From Arion vulgaris (lineage: Eukaryota; Mollusca; Gastropoda; Stylommatophora; Arionidae): DNA of 64,000 bases. Under the pieces are notes generated by a model. That model saw only the letters and a list, made by a program, of their open reading frames with translations, ran no database searches and was not told where the DNA came from. Below are positions 42,903 through 52,808 of the stretch, in pieces (the first letter of the stretch is position 1; every line of letters begins with the position of its first letter). Made by a program: the position numbers and the translations under genes. The DNA lies in assembly GCA_020796225.1 (NCBI GenBank), contig CM036769.1:469501-533500 (forward strand), read 5' to 3'.

Positions 42903-45745
42903 AACACGTACAAACAAAGTACTATAGTTTTACAAAAACAGAAACAGTGACGATAAACAGCAACGTTTCGACCAACAAGCCTTTATCAAGCAAACGAACA
43001 AATAGGAGTGACAAATTAAAATGAAACACAAATGGACGACCAAATACAACGTATCTAAGGAAAATCTGAATAAAAAGAATAACGAAATAAATAACACAAA
43101 AACACACATAAAAACTAGAAATAGAAAGAAACAATGAAACATCTAGTAAATATATAACTTGAATACATGCAACATATACCATATAGATTATAAAGCATGG
43201 GAAGAGAAAGTACTAAGAAGCATAAGAATGTACATGCAACATATACCATAGAGATTACAAAGCATGGGAAGAGAAAGTACTAAGAAGCATAAGAATGTAA
43301 TACGTTGAGCTACGTGGTCGCAAGGTACCATACAAAGAAATCAACCGATTTCCAGAGCAAATCGACTACGATCATCAGAGGAACATGATCGGATGGCTGT
43401 GACCTGGACATCGCAAGCTCTGAATGGCCAGTATCATTGAAATGGGTAGCTACAGGTCACAGAGCATTGGCGTATATCGCGCAATGTTGGGCGAATCGGT
43501 CACGAGTCTCCTGCCGGTTTCCCAATATAGGCCTTGTTGCACCGCTTGCAGATAATGGCATAGATAATATTACGGACTCGCACGTGAAACTGTCTTCAAC
43601 AACGAACGTGGCTTTGGAAAAGACACCGTGCGGGTCTGTATTACATAAGCACAAGTGTTACAGCGCCGACGGCCACCCTGGATGGTGCCAAATGACTCTG
43701 ATGTTAGGCTTGAGGCGATCGAACTAACATATCCTTAAGGCTTCTGTCCGTCTGTACGCCACCAAAGGATAGTGTTGGAAGATTGAACGTATCTCAGGAT
43801 CAGACTGAAGAATGGAGAGATGACGGAATAAGACTTTCTTCACAAGGGAACTATGAGGGTGGAAAGTTAAGACAAGTTTCACCCTGTCAGAATTGGAAGT
43901 TCTATGCTGGTTAGAGAGAGCCTCCTGGCGAGAAATTTGCTGAACGCGCGGCATAGCAGAAGCAAGCACCTTATCCGGGTATAAGCGCTTACGAAAGAAA
44001 TCCAGCATCTCGTGAGCTCTATCGAGGAAATCGTCGTCCTCGCTACAGAGTTGAGAGAATGGTAAAGAATCACGACAAGCCTGGGAATGGGAAGAGGTAT
44101 AAAGAAGAAAACGATGTGCATCAGTAGGCTTGTAGTATACTGATGTAGTGATGGTGGATAGGTACTAAAATGGGACCCAGTTATGCTTGTCTATTCATGG
44201 GTCATCTTGAGCACCTAGTATGGAATTCCTATGATGGCCCTCTTCCGTCTGTGTATCATAGATACATTGATGATTGTATTGGCATTACCGATATGCCTGA
44301 AGCCGATTTGTCACGCTTCATTAATTTCATTAATGTCTTCAATCCGGCTATTCGGTTTACATCTCACATCTCTACCTCTTGTGTCAACTTTCTTGACATC
44401 ACTATCACTATCAGCCTATCCACCATCACTACATCAGTATACTACAAGCCTACTGATGCACATCGTTTTCTTCTTTATACCTCTTCCCATTCCCAGGCTT
44501 GTCGTGATTCTTTACCATTCTCTCAACTTGCGCCTTCGTTGCCTCTGTAGCGAGGACGACGATTTCCTCGATAGAGCTCACGAGATGCTGGATTTCTTTC
44601 GTAAGCGCTTATACCCGGATAAGGTGCTTGCTTCTGCTATGCGGCGCGTTCAGCAAATTTCTCGCCAGGAGGCTCTCTAACCAGCATAGAACTTCCAATT
44701 CTGACAGGGTGAAACTTGTCTTAACTTTCCACCCTCATAGTTCCCTTGTGAAGAAAGTCTTATTCCGTCATCTCTCCATTCTTCAGTCTGATCCTGATAC
44801 ACGTTCAATCTTCCAACACTATCCTTTGGTGGCGTACAGACGGGACAGAAGCCTTAAGGATATGTTAGTTCACAGTCGCCTCAAGCCTAACATCCAGAGT
44901 CATTTTGGCACCATCCAGTGGCTGTCGGCGCTGTAACACTTGTGCTTATGTAATACAGACCCGCACGGTGTCTTTTCCAAAAGCCACGTTCGTTGTTGAA
45001 GACAGTTTCACGTGCGAGTCCCGTAATATTATCTATGCCATTATCTGCAAGCGGTGCAACAAGGCCTATATTGGGGAAACCGGCAGGAGACTCAGTGACC
45101 GATTCGCCCAACACTTGCGCGATATACGCCAATGCTCTGTGACCCCTGTAGCTACCCATTTCAATGATACTGGCCATTCAGGAGCTTGCGATGTCCAGGT
45201 CACAGCCATCCGATCATGTTCCTCTGATGATCGTAGTCGATTTGCTCTGGAGAATCGGTTGATTTCTTTGTATGGTACCTTGAGACCACGCGGGCTCAAC
45301 GTATTACATTCTTATGCTTCTTAGTACTTTCTCTTCCCATGCTTTGTAATCTCTATGGGTATATGTTGCATGTATTACATTCTTATGCTTCTTAGTACTT
45401 TCTCTTCCCATGCTTTATAATCTATATGGGTATATGTTGCATGTATTCAAGTTATATATTTACTAGATGTTTCATTGTTTCTTTCTATTTCTAGTTTTTA
45501 TGTGTGTTTTTGTGTTACATTTATTTCGTTATTCGTTTTTATTCCAGATTTTCCTTAGATACGTTGGTATTTGGTCGTCCATTTGTGTTTCATTTTAATT
45601 TGTCACTCCTATTTGTTCGTTTGCTTGATAAAGGCCTTGTTGGTCGAAACGTTGCTGTTTATCGTCACTGTTTCTGTTTTTGTAAAACTATAGTACTTTG
45701 TTTGTACGTGTTTCACTATTTACCAAGTTTTACTGCAGTCTTCCC
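42903..45745. mobile_element. Penelope-like element pair forming a 1.3-kb inverted repeat
   Basis: The left arm (42903-44161, minus) and right arm (about 44412-45720, plus) are near-identical inverted copies, with a 250-bp spacer that belongs to the right copy. Both arms run from the reverse transcriptase C-terminal part through a GIY-YIG region to the shared end (CGTACAAACAAAGTACTATA and its complement). The left arm lacks 16 bp near 44055 and its coding region is degraded. I infer one composite insertion in the inverted arrangement typical of Penelope-like elements. Confidence 0.8.
44170..45324 (+). pseudogene. Penelope-like reverse transcriptase and GIY-YIG remnant
   Basis: Begins MGPSYACLFMGHLEH (RT motif before the catalytic box), then RYIDDCIG with the catalytic YIDD (residues 32-35), SCVNFLDITI and VYYKPTDAHRFLLYTSSHS. 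After a frameshift near 44530 come HEMLDFFRKRLYPD, and RVKLVLTFHPHSS, then LKPNIQSHFGT. A second shift near 44920 leads to the GIY-YIG domain: NIIYAIICKRCNKAYIGETG, RRLSDRFAQHLRDIRQ, FALENRLISLYGTLRPRG, stop at 45324. The RT N-terminal half is missing; the endonuclease looks complete. Confidence 0.82.
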
Positions 45746-45764
45746 CTATTTCGATATTTACCGA

Positions 45765-45900
45765 TTTACACTACTAGTTACTATACCAAGTAACTGATAT
45801 TTATCGATTTACACTACTAGTTACTATATCAAGTAACTGATATTTATCGATTCACACTACTAGTTACTATACCAAGTAACTGATAACTACCGATTCACAT
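45765..45900. repeat. 42-bp array, right part
   Basis: Three units of ACACTACTAGTTACTATA, with CCAAGTAACTGATATTTATC, continuing the array at 42815-42902. Confidence 0.88.
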
Positions 45901-46659
45901 TCAGTTTCGTTCATATCACTGAAGCACCTCCTCTCCCTTCTCCCCTCGTTTCTTATTTCAAGGAGTGGTTCAATATGTCAAATGTCAACAGCGATATTAA
46001 AACGACAGCTGGAAAAGGAGCATGGTAGATAACCTCTACACAGATAACATGTGCTATATCAATGTAAACTAACTTGAACAGTTCAACAATTGTCGCCTAG
46101 ACGTCCGACTCAAGAGATAAAGAAACTATGATTCCGCATTCAAGAGGAGTGCCCTAGTGTGCTGTTATTCAAATCGGTCGCGTCTGCAAGGTGTGCAGTT
46201 AAGTTCCTTGGTAGGCCACATTCTGTGAGAAGGATTTCAACTGAAAGGTGTCAACGCCGAAGAATTGACCCGGTGTGGTATGGTGATTTATGGCCGGTTT
46301 TGTGACGTTCTTGCACATTCGGGAACACAGTAGTTGTTGTATTTCTTAAGTAACGGGTGACAAGAAACCCATGGTGGAAGATTGTGCTTGAAGCGTATCC
46401 GTTATGCCAGTTGCTATTTGATAATGTACATTATGTATCGATTAATATGAATGTTATTAACATTGGTACTTGAACTCTGAATAAGAAATTGCGTTGGTTG
46501 GTGCATATAGGTACTTTAGTGCAAGAACGATTCTTGATGTGTGTTACATGCGTTTTCACCATTGAAATAATTAGATACTTCTGTTTAGCTGGTATTGGCC
46601 GGAAAGCTAAACTCGTTCGCTACTGTCAACGCAATTTCGATTAAAATTTAAACTACAAT
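45901..46659. other. No recognised gene
   Basis: Single-copy looking sequence. No exon, element or repeat was identified. Confidence 0.4.
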
Positions 46660-46870
46660 TATTATTACTCTCACTGTTAATGTAAACCACATTACAATTA
46701 ATCTCCCTCTAGTAATGTAAGCATAATTACTATTAATATCTCTGTTAATGTAAACCACATTACAATTATTATTACTCTCACTGCTAATGTAAACCACATT
46801 ACAGTTATTATTACTCTCACTGCTAATGTAAACCACATTACAATTAATCTCCCGCTAGTAATGTAAACAT
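46660..46870. repeat. Imperfect array around AACCACATTACAATTA
   Basis: Five units of 32-45 bp, TAATGTAAACCACATTACAA with TTATTATTACTCTCACTG or with TAATCTCCC.CTAG. The unit contains the inverted repeat TAATGT...ACATTA. Confidence 0.8.
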
Positions 46871-46994
46871 ACCATTAACGTACTAACTACCAAATAGCAC
46901 AGCCTACGTCAGTTTGGTCATATCATGTGAACTACGCCATAATTTGTTCTATTTGTTGAATTATCTTGAATCTGATTGTTACTATACTGTATCT

Positions 46995-47250
46995 ACTTCT
47001 TCGAACGTTCCATATCGACCACTTGTTAACCACTCTGTGTGATTTGTATGTGATCTTAGCCTAAGAGCGTTTGTACGTTGTGCCAGTTATGGGTCTACAA
47101 GTAGACCGGCACATTCGATTTCTGCGATGCTTTTTATTACTAGGGTAGCTTCCCTAAGTCCTACATCAGTCGCCTCTTACGACACGCCTTGCAGTTTTAA
47201 GTGGTACTCTTCTTTGCTTCCCTAGCGGGCTCGGTATCACATGGGCGGTT
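46995..47250 (-). mobile_element. SINE family S4 copy
   Basis: CTTCTTCGAACGTTCCATAT, GTGTGATTTGTATGTGATCT, GTCTACAAGTAGACCGGCAC, AGTCGCCTCTTACGACACGC and CACATGGGCGG in the S4 order. Confidence 0.7.
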
Positions 47251-47464
47251 ACTGGATCTAAATTTATTCTTTCACTTTCGGTGAGCGTGTGGTTGTTATT
47301 GGTTATTGATGATAAAAGTGCAATCATTTATTTTTAAAATTACATGTCACATTCTTTCAAATTGTGGGATTAAAAAAAATATATGAAAACGGCAGCCTAA
47401 TTTTCACACGCTCACACACACACACACTTCTGGAGTGAGAAACTGAACGATAATTAGTAGGCTA

Positions 47465-48295
47465 GTGTATATTTTTTCATCTGCAAATAAAATATTTGCA
47501 GATGACCAAGTACTGATTACAGAAAACGAAGAATCTCTCCTGAACCATTTGAGCTTAGTTAACATCAAGGGTAAGGAGTACAACATGAAAATAAATATAA
47601 TAAAGACAGAGACAATGGCAATAAATAGACAACCAGAAAACCTTGCAATAAAACCCCAGAACGTAGACATAAAACAAACAATTGAGGTCAAATACTTTGG
47701 AGCAATTTTCACAACAGCAGATGGAAGTATCGATAGCGAAATCAGCAATCGTTGCACAAAAGCTAACCAGGTACTGGGACAGTTAACACCACTGTTGTCA
47801 CATAAAGAGATACCGCTAACAACTAAAGCAAATCTCATAAGAACGATTTTCTGGCCAACACTATGTTACCAGTGTCAAACATGGCCAGTAACAGCAGCTA
47901 ATGAACGGAAAATCATAACGACAGAGATGATGTGTCTTAGAAGAGCTGCAGGTGTGACAATAAGAGACAAAATTAGAAATGAAGAAATCAGAAGAAGACT
48001 TGGATGTGAAACCAGTCATGCAATTCATAAAAACAACAGATTAAATGGTTTGGACACCTGACAAGAATGCCCTGGTATCGTCTATCACAGAGAGCCACAC
48101 ATAAAAAGTATAGTAAGTACAAGGCAAGAGGAAGACCACGCAAAAGATGGAGCGACGGCATCAAGAACAGCCTTACGAACATAAATATCAGCTTACAAAG
48201 TGCCTTAAAACAAGCACACACAAGATCACTACGTTTCACCCCCAACACTTCTATAAAGAAGTCAATGGTGGAAGAGAAGAAGAAGAAGAAGAAGC
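47465..48295 (+). pseudogene. RTE-C LINE, reverse transcriptase C-terminal part
   Basis: A 198-codon plus-strand frame with FADDQVLITENEESLL (catalytic FADD present), NIIKTETMAINRQPE, VKYFGAIFTTADGS, TLCYQCQTWPVT, MMCLRRAAGVTIRDK and IRNEEIRRRLG. A frameshift at about 48055 leads to TRMPWYRLSQRA, KYKARGRPRKRW and a GAAGAAGAAG tail at 48275-48295. 5'-truncated before the palm domain. Related C-terminal fragments are at 61015-61170 and 61690-62450. Confidence 0.78.
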
Positions 48296-48327
48296 ATATC
48301 TTGTTTAAGTGGTGATGGTTAATGTGT

Positions 48328-48550
48328 GTGGGCGTCTATGACTTAGCGGTAGTGAGCTCAATCACACGCTAAGTGTACCTGGTTCTAACATCGCGGCGGC
48401 CAGTTTAGAAGCAAATTTGTTCAGAAATAGACCTCACGGTTCAGAAAACAATGGCAAACTACTGAACGTATAAGTGGTGCCTAGAAAATCAACAACTGGT
48501 TTACTGTGGTTGCTGAGGACGTCCTGTAAAGGATATGCCACGAATTTCAT
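48328..48550 (+). mobile_element. SINE family S1, copy 3
   Basis: GGGCGTCTATGACTTAGCGG, TACCTGGTTCTAACATCGCG, CAAACTACTGAACGTATAAG and GGATATGCCACGA follow the S1 order. Directly after it a 35-bp, three-unit array (GATTCCGTTCTGTGCATGTG) occupies about 48600-48715. Confidence 0.7.
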
Positions 48551-48779
48551 GTTCAGTTGTTGCGTAAAGCTTTGCTGATAATGAAAACATAACTTTTCTG
48601 AAACTGTTTCCGTTCTGTGCATGTGACTGACATCTGATCGGATTCCGTTCTGTGCATGTGACTGAGATCTGATCGGATTCCGTTCTGTGCATGTGACTGA
48701 GATCTGATTGTAGAAACTGTTGTACACACCAGCATTTTATAGCAAACTAGTTTCGTATCTGCGCTGCTTCCAGTAGGTC

Positions 48780-49935
48780 ATCATCAAATAGTTTGTCCTG
48801 AGCAAACCTTTGTCACTCCAACATTTCTCTGGAATTTCTCTTTCTCATAGGCCAGATGTACTGCCTCTGCAGCCATCATGTTCAAACTATCAATTACATC
48901 CTGAATCCATCTTCTCCGTGGTCTTCCTCTTCTTCTCTTTGCCGATATGCCTCCTTCCATGATGGTCTTCTCCGTGGTCTTCCTCTTCTTCTCTTTGCCG
49001 ATATGCCTCCTTCTATGATGGTCTTCTCCGTGGTCTTCCTCTTCTTCTCTTTGCCGATATGCCTCCTTCCATGATAGTCTTCTCCGTGGTCTTCCTCTTC
49101 TTCTCTTTGCCGGTATGCCTCCTTCCATGATGGTCTTCTCCGTGGTCTTCCTCTTCTTCTCTTTGCCGATATGCCTCCTTCCATGATAGTCTTCTCCGTG
49201 GTCTTCCTCTTCTTCTCTTTGCCGGTATGCCTCCTTCCATGATGGTCTTCTCCGTGGTCTTCCTCTTCTTCTCTTTGCCGGTATGCCTCCTTCCATGATG
49301 GTCTTCTCCGTGGTCTTCCTCTTCTTCTCTTTGCCGGTATGCCTCCTTCCATGATGGTCTTCTCCGTGGTCTTCCTCTTCTTCTCTTTGCCGATATGCCT
49401 CCTTCCATGATGGTCTTCTCCGTGGTCTTCCTCTTCTTCTCTTTGCTGGTATGCCTCCTTCCATGATGGTCTTTTCCGTGGTCGTCCTCTTCTTCTCTTT
49501 GCCGATATGCCTCCTTCCATGATGGTCTTCTCCGTGGTCTTCCTCTTCTTCTCTTTGCTGGTATGCCTCCTTCCATGATGGTCTTCTCCGTGGTCTTCCT
49601 CTTCTTATCTTTGACGGTATACCTCATTCCATGATGGTCTTCTCCGTGGTCTTCCTCTTCTTCTCTTTGTCGGTATGCTTCCTTCCATGATGGTCTTCTC
49701 CAGCCCTTTATGTTCTTTTTATATGTTCAATATATCTCAATTTTCTCTTTCCTATTTGTAGCATCAGCCAGTTTTCTTTGATTTTGAGTTCTTTCTGGAT
49801 AGATCTATTTGTTATCTTCTCTGTCCAAGATATACGGAGAACTCTTCTGTAACACTTATATTCAAAAGTACATATATGTTTTTCCACTGCTTTATTAAAT
49901 GTCCATGCTTCACACCCATACGTTATTGGTTGGTA
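48780..49935 (-). pseudogene. RTE-B LINE, 3' part with 14-unit array
   Basis: On the minus strand, from the right: YGCEA.TFN and a VLLNIS remnant (49935-49720), LEKTIMEGG, then the array, then RWIQDVIDSLNMMAAEAVHL and KEKFQRNVGVTK to the end near 48790. Apart from the array it is collinear with the single-unit copy at 59420-59855. Stops outside the array show it is dead. Confidence 0.78.
48910..49701. repeat. 56-bp array, 14 units, from LINE basic motif
   Basis: Unit (minus strand) GAGAAGACCATCATGGAAGG, AGGCATACCGGCAAAGAG, AAGAAGAGGAAGACCACG. TCTTCTCC occurs at 48910-48917 and 49694-49701, exactly 14 x 56 bp apart, so the array is bounded by the direct repeat GGAGAAGA. 56 is not a multiple of three, yet no frame of the unit holds a stop, so three overlapping frames of over 200 codons rich in K, R and E are open. 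They cycle through all three phases. Confidence 0.95.
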
Positions 49936-49974
49936 GCACGTTTAAATAAGTGATAAAATATATTATATATCTAT

Positions 49975-50520
49975 TTCTATAGAAGGTTTACTAGTAGACA
50001 GAGAAATAAAATGTTTGATATGAAACTATTTCTATAGAAGGTTTACTAGTAGACAGAGAAATAAAATGTTTGATATGAAACTATTTCTATAGAAGGTTTA
50101 CTAGTAGACAGAGAAATAAAATGTTTGATATGAAACTATTTCTATAGAAAGTTTACTAGTAGACAGATAAATAAAATGTTTGATGTGAAACTATTTCTAT
50201 ATAAGATTTACTAGTAGACAGAGAAATCAAGTGTTTGATATGAAACTATTTCTATATAAGATTTACTAGTAGACAGAGAAATCAAGTGTTTGATGTGAAA
50301 CTATTTCTATATAAGATTTACTAGTAGACAGAGAAATCAAGTGTTTGATGTGAAACTATTTCTATATAAGGTTTACTAGTAGACAGAGAAATCAAGTGTT
50401 TGATATGAAACTATTTCTATATAAGGTTTACTAGTAGACAGAGAAATCAAGTGTTTGATATGAAACTATTTCTATATAAGGTTTACTAGTAGACAGAGAA
50501 ATCAAGTGTTTGATATGAGA
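49975..50520. repeat. 55-bp tandem array, about 10 units
   Basis: AAGGTTTACTAGTAGACAGA with GAAAT(A/C)AA and TGTTTGATATGAAACTATTT. The left half has ATAAAATG and TATAGAAGG, the right half ATCAAGTG and TATATAAGG, so two sub-blocks are visible. Confidence 0.92.
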
Positions 50521-50633
50521 CGCTGATATATTGCTTTGTGGGATCTACTTCTTCTTCTTCGCGAACGCTACATATCGATCACTTGTTAAACCTGTCTTTG
50601 TGATTTTATGTGATCCGAGCGCCCGTCTGACCA

Positions 50634-50822
50634 ATGTGTTCGTAGCGTGTTGGATGACGGGTGGCAAGCCTCATGTGAGTGCGGTTCAATTTCGTGGGCT
50701 GGCAGAAAAGCCACAAGTTCTCCAGATTTACGGTGTTCGTGGCACCGAACCGAAGGGTTACGATGTCCATGTCACTGAGCCGAAGAGCTGAAAAGCTCAA
50801 ATGCTTCTGGATCGGAAAAATG
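50634..50822. mobile_element. Short repeat F inserted in S4
   Basis: About 190 bp flanked by TGTGATCCGAGC and TGTGATCCAAGC, a likely 12-bp target duplication of S4 sequence. Contains CGGTGTTCGTGGCACCGAAC, ACGATGTCCATG and GCCGAAGAGCTGAAAAGCTC. A second copy lies in opposite orientation at 55838-56045. Non-coding; class unknown. Confidence 0.65.
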
Positions 50823-50864
50823 TGATCCAAGCTTAAGAGCGGTTTACGGTGTACCAGCTATGAG

Positions 50865-51520
50865 ATTACTGGTGTACCAGCTATGTGCCTACTGGTGTAC
50901 AAGCTATGTGCCTACTGGTGTACCAGCTATGAGCCTACTGGTGTACCAGCTATGTGTACCAGCTATGTGTCTACTGGTGTACAAGCTATGTGTCTACTGG
51001 TGTACCAGCTATGTGACTACTGGTGTACCAGCTATGTGTACCAGCTATGTGACTACTGGTGTACAAACTATGAGCCTACTGGTGTACCAGCTATGTGTCT
51101 ACTGGTGTACCAGCTATGTGCCTACTGGTGTACAAGCTATGTGCCTACTGGTGTACCAGATATGTGTCTACTGGTGTACAAGCTATGTGCCTACTGGTGT
51201 ACCAGCTATGTGCCTACTGGTGTACCAGCTATGAGCCTACTAGTGTACAAGCTATGTGTCTACTGGTGTACAAGCTATGTGTCTACTGGTGTACAAGCTA
51301 TGTGTCTACTGATGTACCAGCTATGTGCCTACTGGTGTATCAGCTATGTGTCTACTGGTGTACAAGCTATGTGCCTACTGGTGTACCAGCTATGTGTACC
51401 AGCTATGTGTACCAGCTATGTGTCTACTGGTGTACCAGCTATGTGCCTACTGGTGTACAAGCTATGTGTCTACTGGTGTACCAGCTATGTGTCTACTGGT
51501 GTACCAGCTATGAGCCTACA
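50865..51520. repeat. 23-bp array, about 27 units, inside S4
   Basis: Unit CCAGCTATGTGCCTACTGGT plus GTA. The unit derives from the S4 segment GTACCAGCTATGAGCCTACA, which occurs once in other S4 copies (for example GTGCCAGTTATGCGCCTACA at 28955). All three plus-strand frames are open because the period is 23 and no stop occurs. Confidence 0.93.
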
Positions 51521-51781
51521 AGTAGGCGAGAACATCCGATTTATACGACGCTTTTTATTGACTAGGGTAGTTTCCATAGGTCTCTACCTTAATCGCCTCT
51601 TGCGACATGCCTTGTTGGTGATAGTGCTGCTATCCTGTGCTCCCCTTGCGAGCCTTAGCAACATACGGGCGGTTTTGTGGTGTAATTGATTCCCATTTAT
51701 ACGCCCCCATAAAAGTACATGGTATGGATTGAGTTAATCTCGTTAATAATATAAATAACCCTCAAATAGTTGTTTGACCGA

Positions 51782-51975
51782 ACATACAAAATAACCCAAC
51801 ATCTTTTTGATATTAGACTACACGGTACCTAACACACCACACTGCAAGGCTAGTCGCAACGGGTGTCATCGTATGAACATACAAAGTAGCACACATCTTT
51901 TTGATATTAGACTACACAGTACCTAACACACCACACTGCAAGGCTAGTCGCAACGGGTGTCATCGTATGAACTGA
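51782..51975. repeat. 94-bp tandem duplication
   Basis: AACATACAAA..A.C.CA, CATCTTTTTGATATTAGACT, ACACACCACACTGCAAGGCT occurs at 51782 and 51876, nearly identical. Confidence 0.9.
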
Positions 51976-52808
51976 GAAAAAGCCTGCTGGAATATTTATT
52001 TTATTTTGAAATGAAGTGGAACTTGAGATATATCCTCCTTGCTCATGATAAACTTCAATTTATGAATACAGAAGATAAATGTAATTCGCAGGTGCGAGTT
52101 TAACTTACAAATACATAAATATAGGGAGATAGAGCGAGAACACAGTTCATCATAAACATTCGCGTACTTTATTGATTCTGACACCATTTGTTAGGTTCCT
52201 TTGCTTACTGATATTATTCTGCTTGGTTAACTTGTCTAAAAGTTCAGGTCCCACTTAAATATTCACAAAGATCGATAAGGCACGTCAGTCACTCCGTTAC
52301 TTTAAGGCATATATAGAAGGATATGGTAATTTTTATTCTTTTTAAATGTGTTTAGTAGCACAGCGTGAGAATTGTTGACTTTGTAGTAACACAGTTTGTG
52401 AATTGTTGACTTTGACGATTTAGCAGTCAAATTTGAAAAAGTATTGTCAACACTGGATTACACAAGGATTATCTGTTGGGCAGTGTTTCTTGTGGATTAT
52501 CTGTTGGGCAGTGTTTCTTGTGGATTATCTGTTGGGCAGTGTTTCTTGTGGATTATCTTCTTGATTTTTGAACAATTTCTCAGGAATTATAAAAAAAACT
52601 TGTAGTTTGCGATGTTGGTTTTTCTTAAACTTGGATATTAAGAAGTGATGGTCAGTGCTTGTACTGTTGTTGTATGGATTATTTGAGTGTAATGATGGCA
52701 AACTGTGATATCGAACGAAGTGAAATATACATCGAGATATCAGGATAAGGTAAGTAGATTTCTCTATTATTACGCTATCTATGTGTAATACTACAGTATC
52801 TCTGTGTT
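51976..52808. other. Unassigned; 28-bp array and donor-like site
   Basis: A 28-bp unit (GGATTATCTGTTGGGCAGTG) occurs about three times at 52470-52560. AAG|GTAAGT at 52749/52750 (+) is a near-perfect splice donor and could end an untranslated exon of the gene whose coding exon lies at 60788. The ATG at about 52694 opens only 17 codons. No conserved coding sequence was seen. Confidence 0.4.

Larger units (their letters stand above)
50545..51675 (-). mobile_element. SINE family S4 copy with insertion and array
   Basis: Left end CTTCTTCTTCGCGAACGCTA and CATATCGATCACTTGTTAAA. It is interrupted by element F at about 50634-50822, then GATCCAAGCTTAAGAGCG, a 23-bp array, and the right half GAACATCCGATTTATACGAC, AATCGCCTCTTGCGACATGC, ACATACGGGCGG. 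An ordinary S4 copy is about 250 bp; this one is 1.1 kb. Confidence 0.75.

Noticed and set aside
48784..49627. Three overlapping basic frames of over 200 codons
   Set aside because: They are the same 56-bp LINE-derived array read in rotating phase; not a basic repeat protein.
50860..51689. Plus-strand frames of 268, 156 and 124 codons rich in C, Y and V
   Set aside because: Translation of the 23-bp array within a SINE in all three phases.
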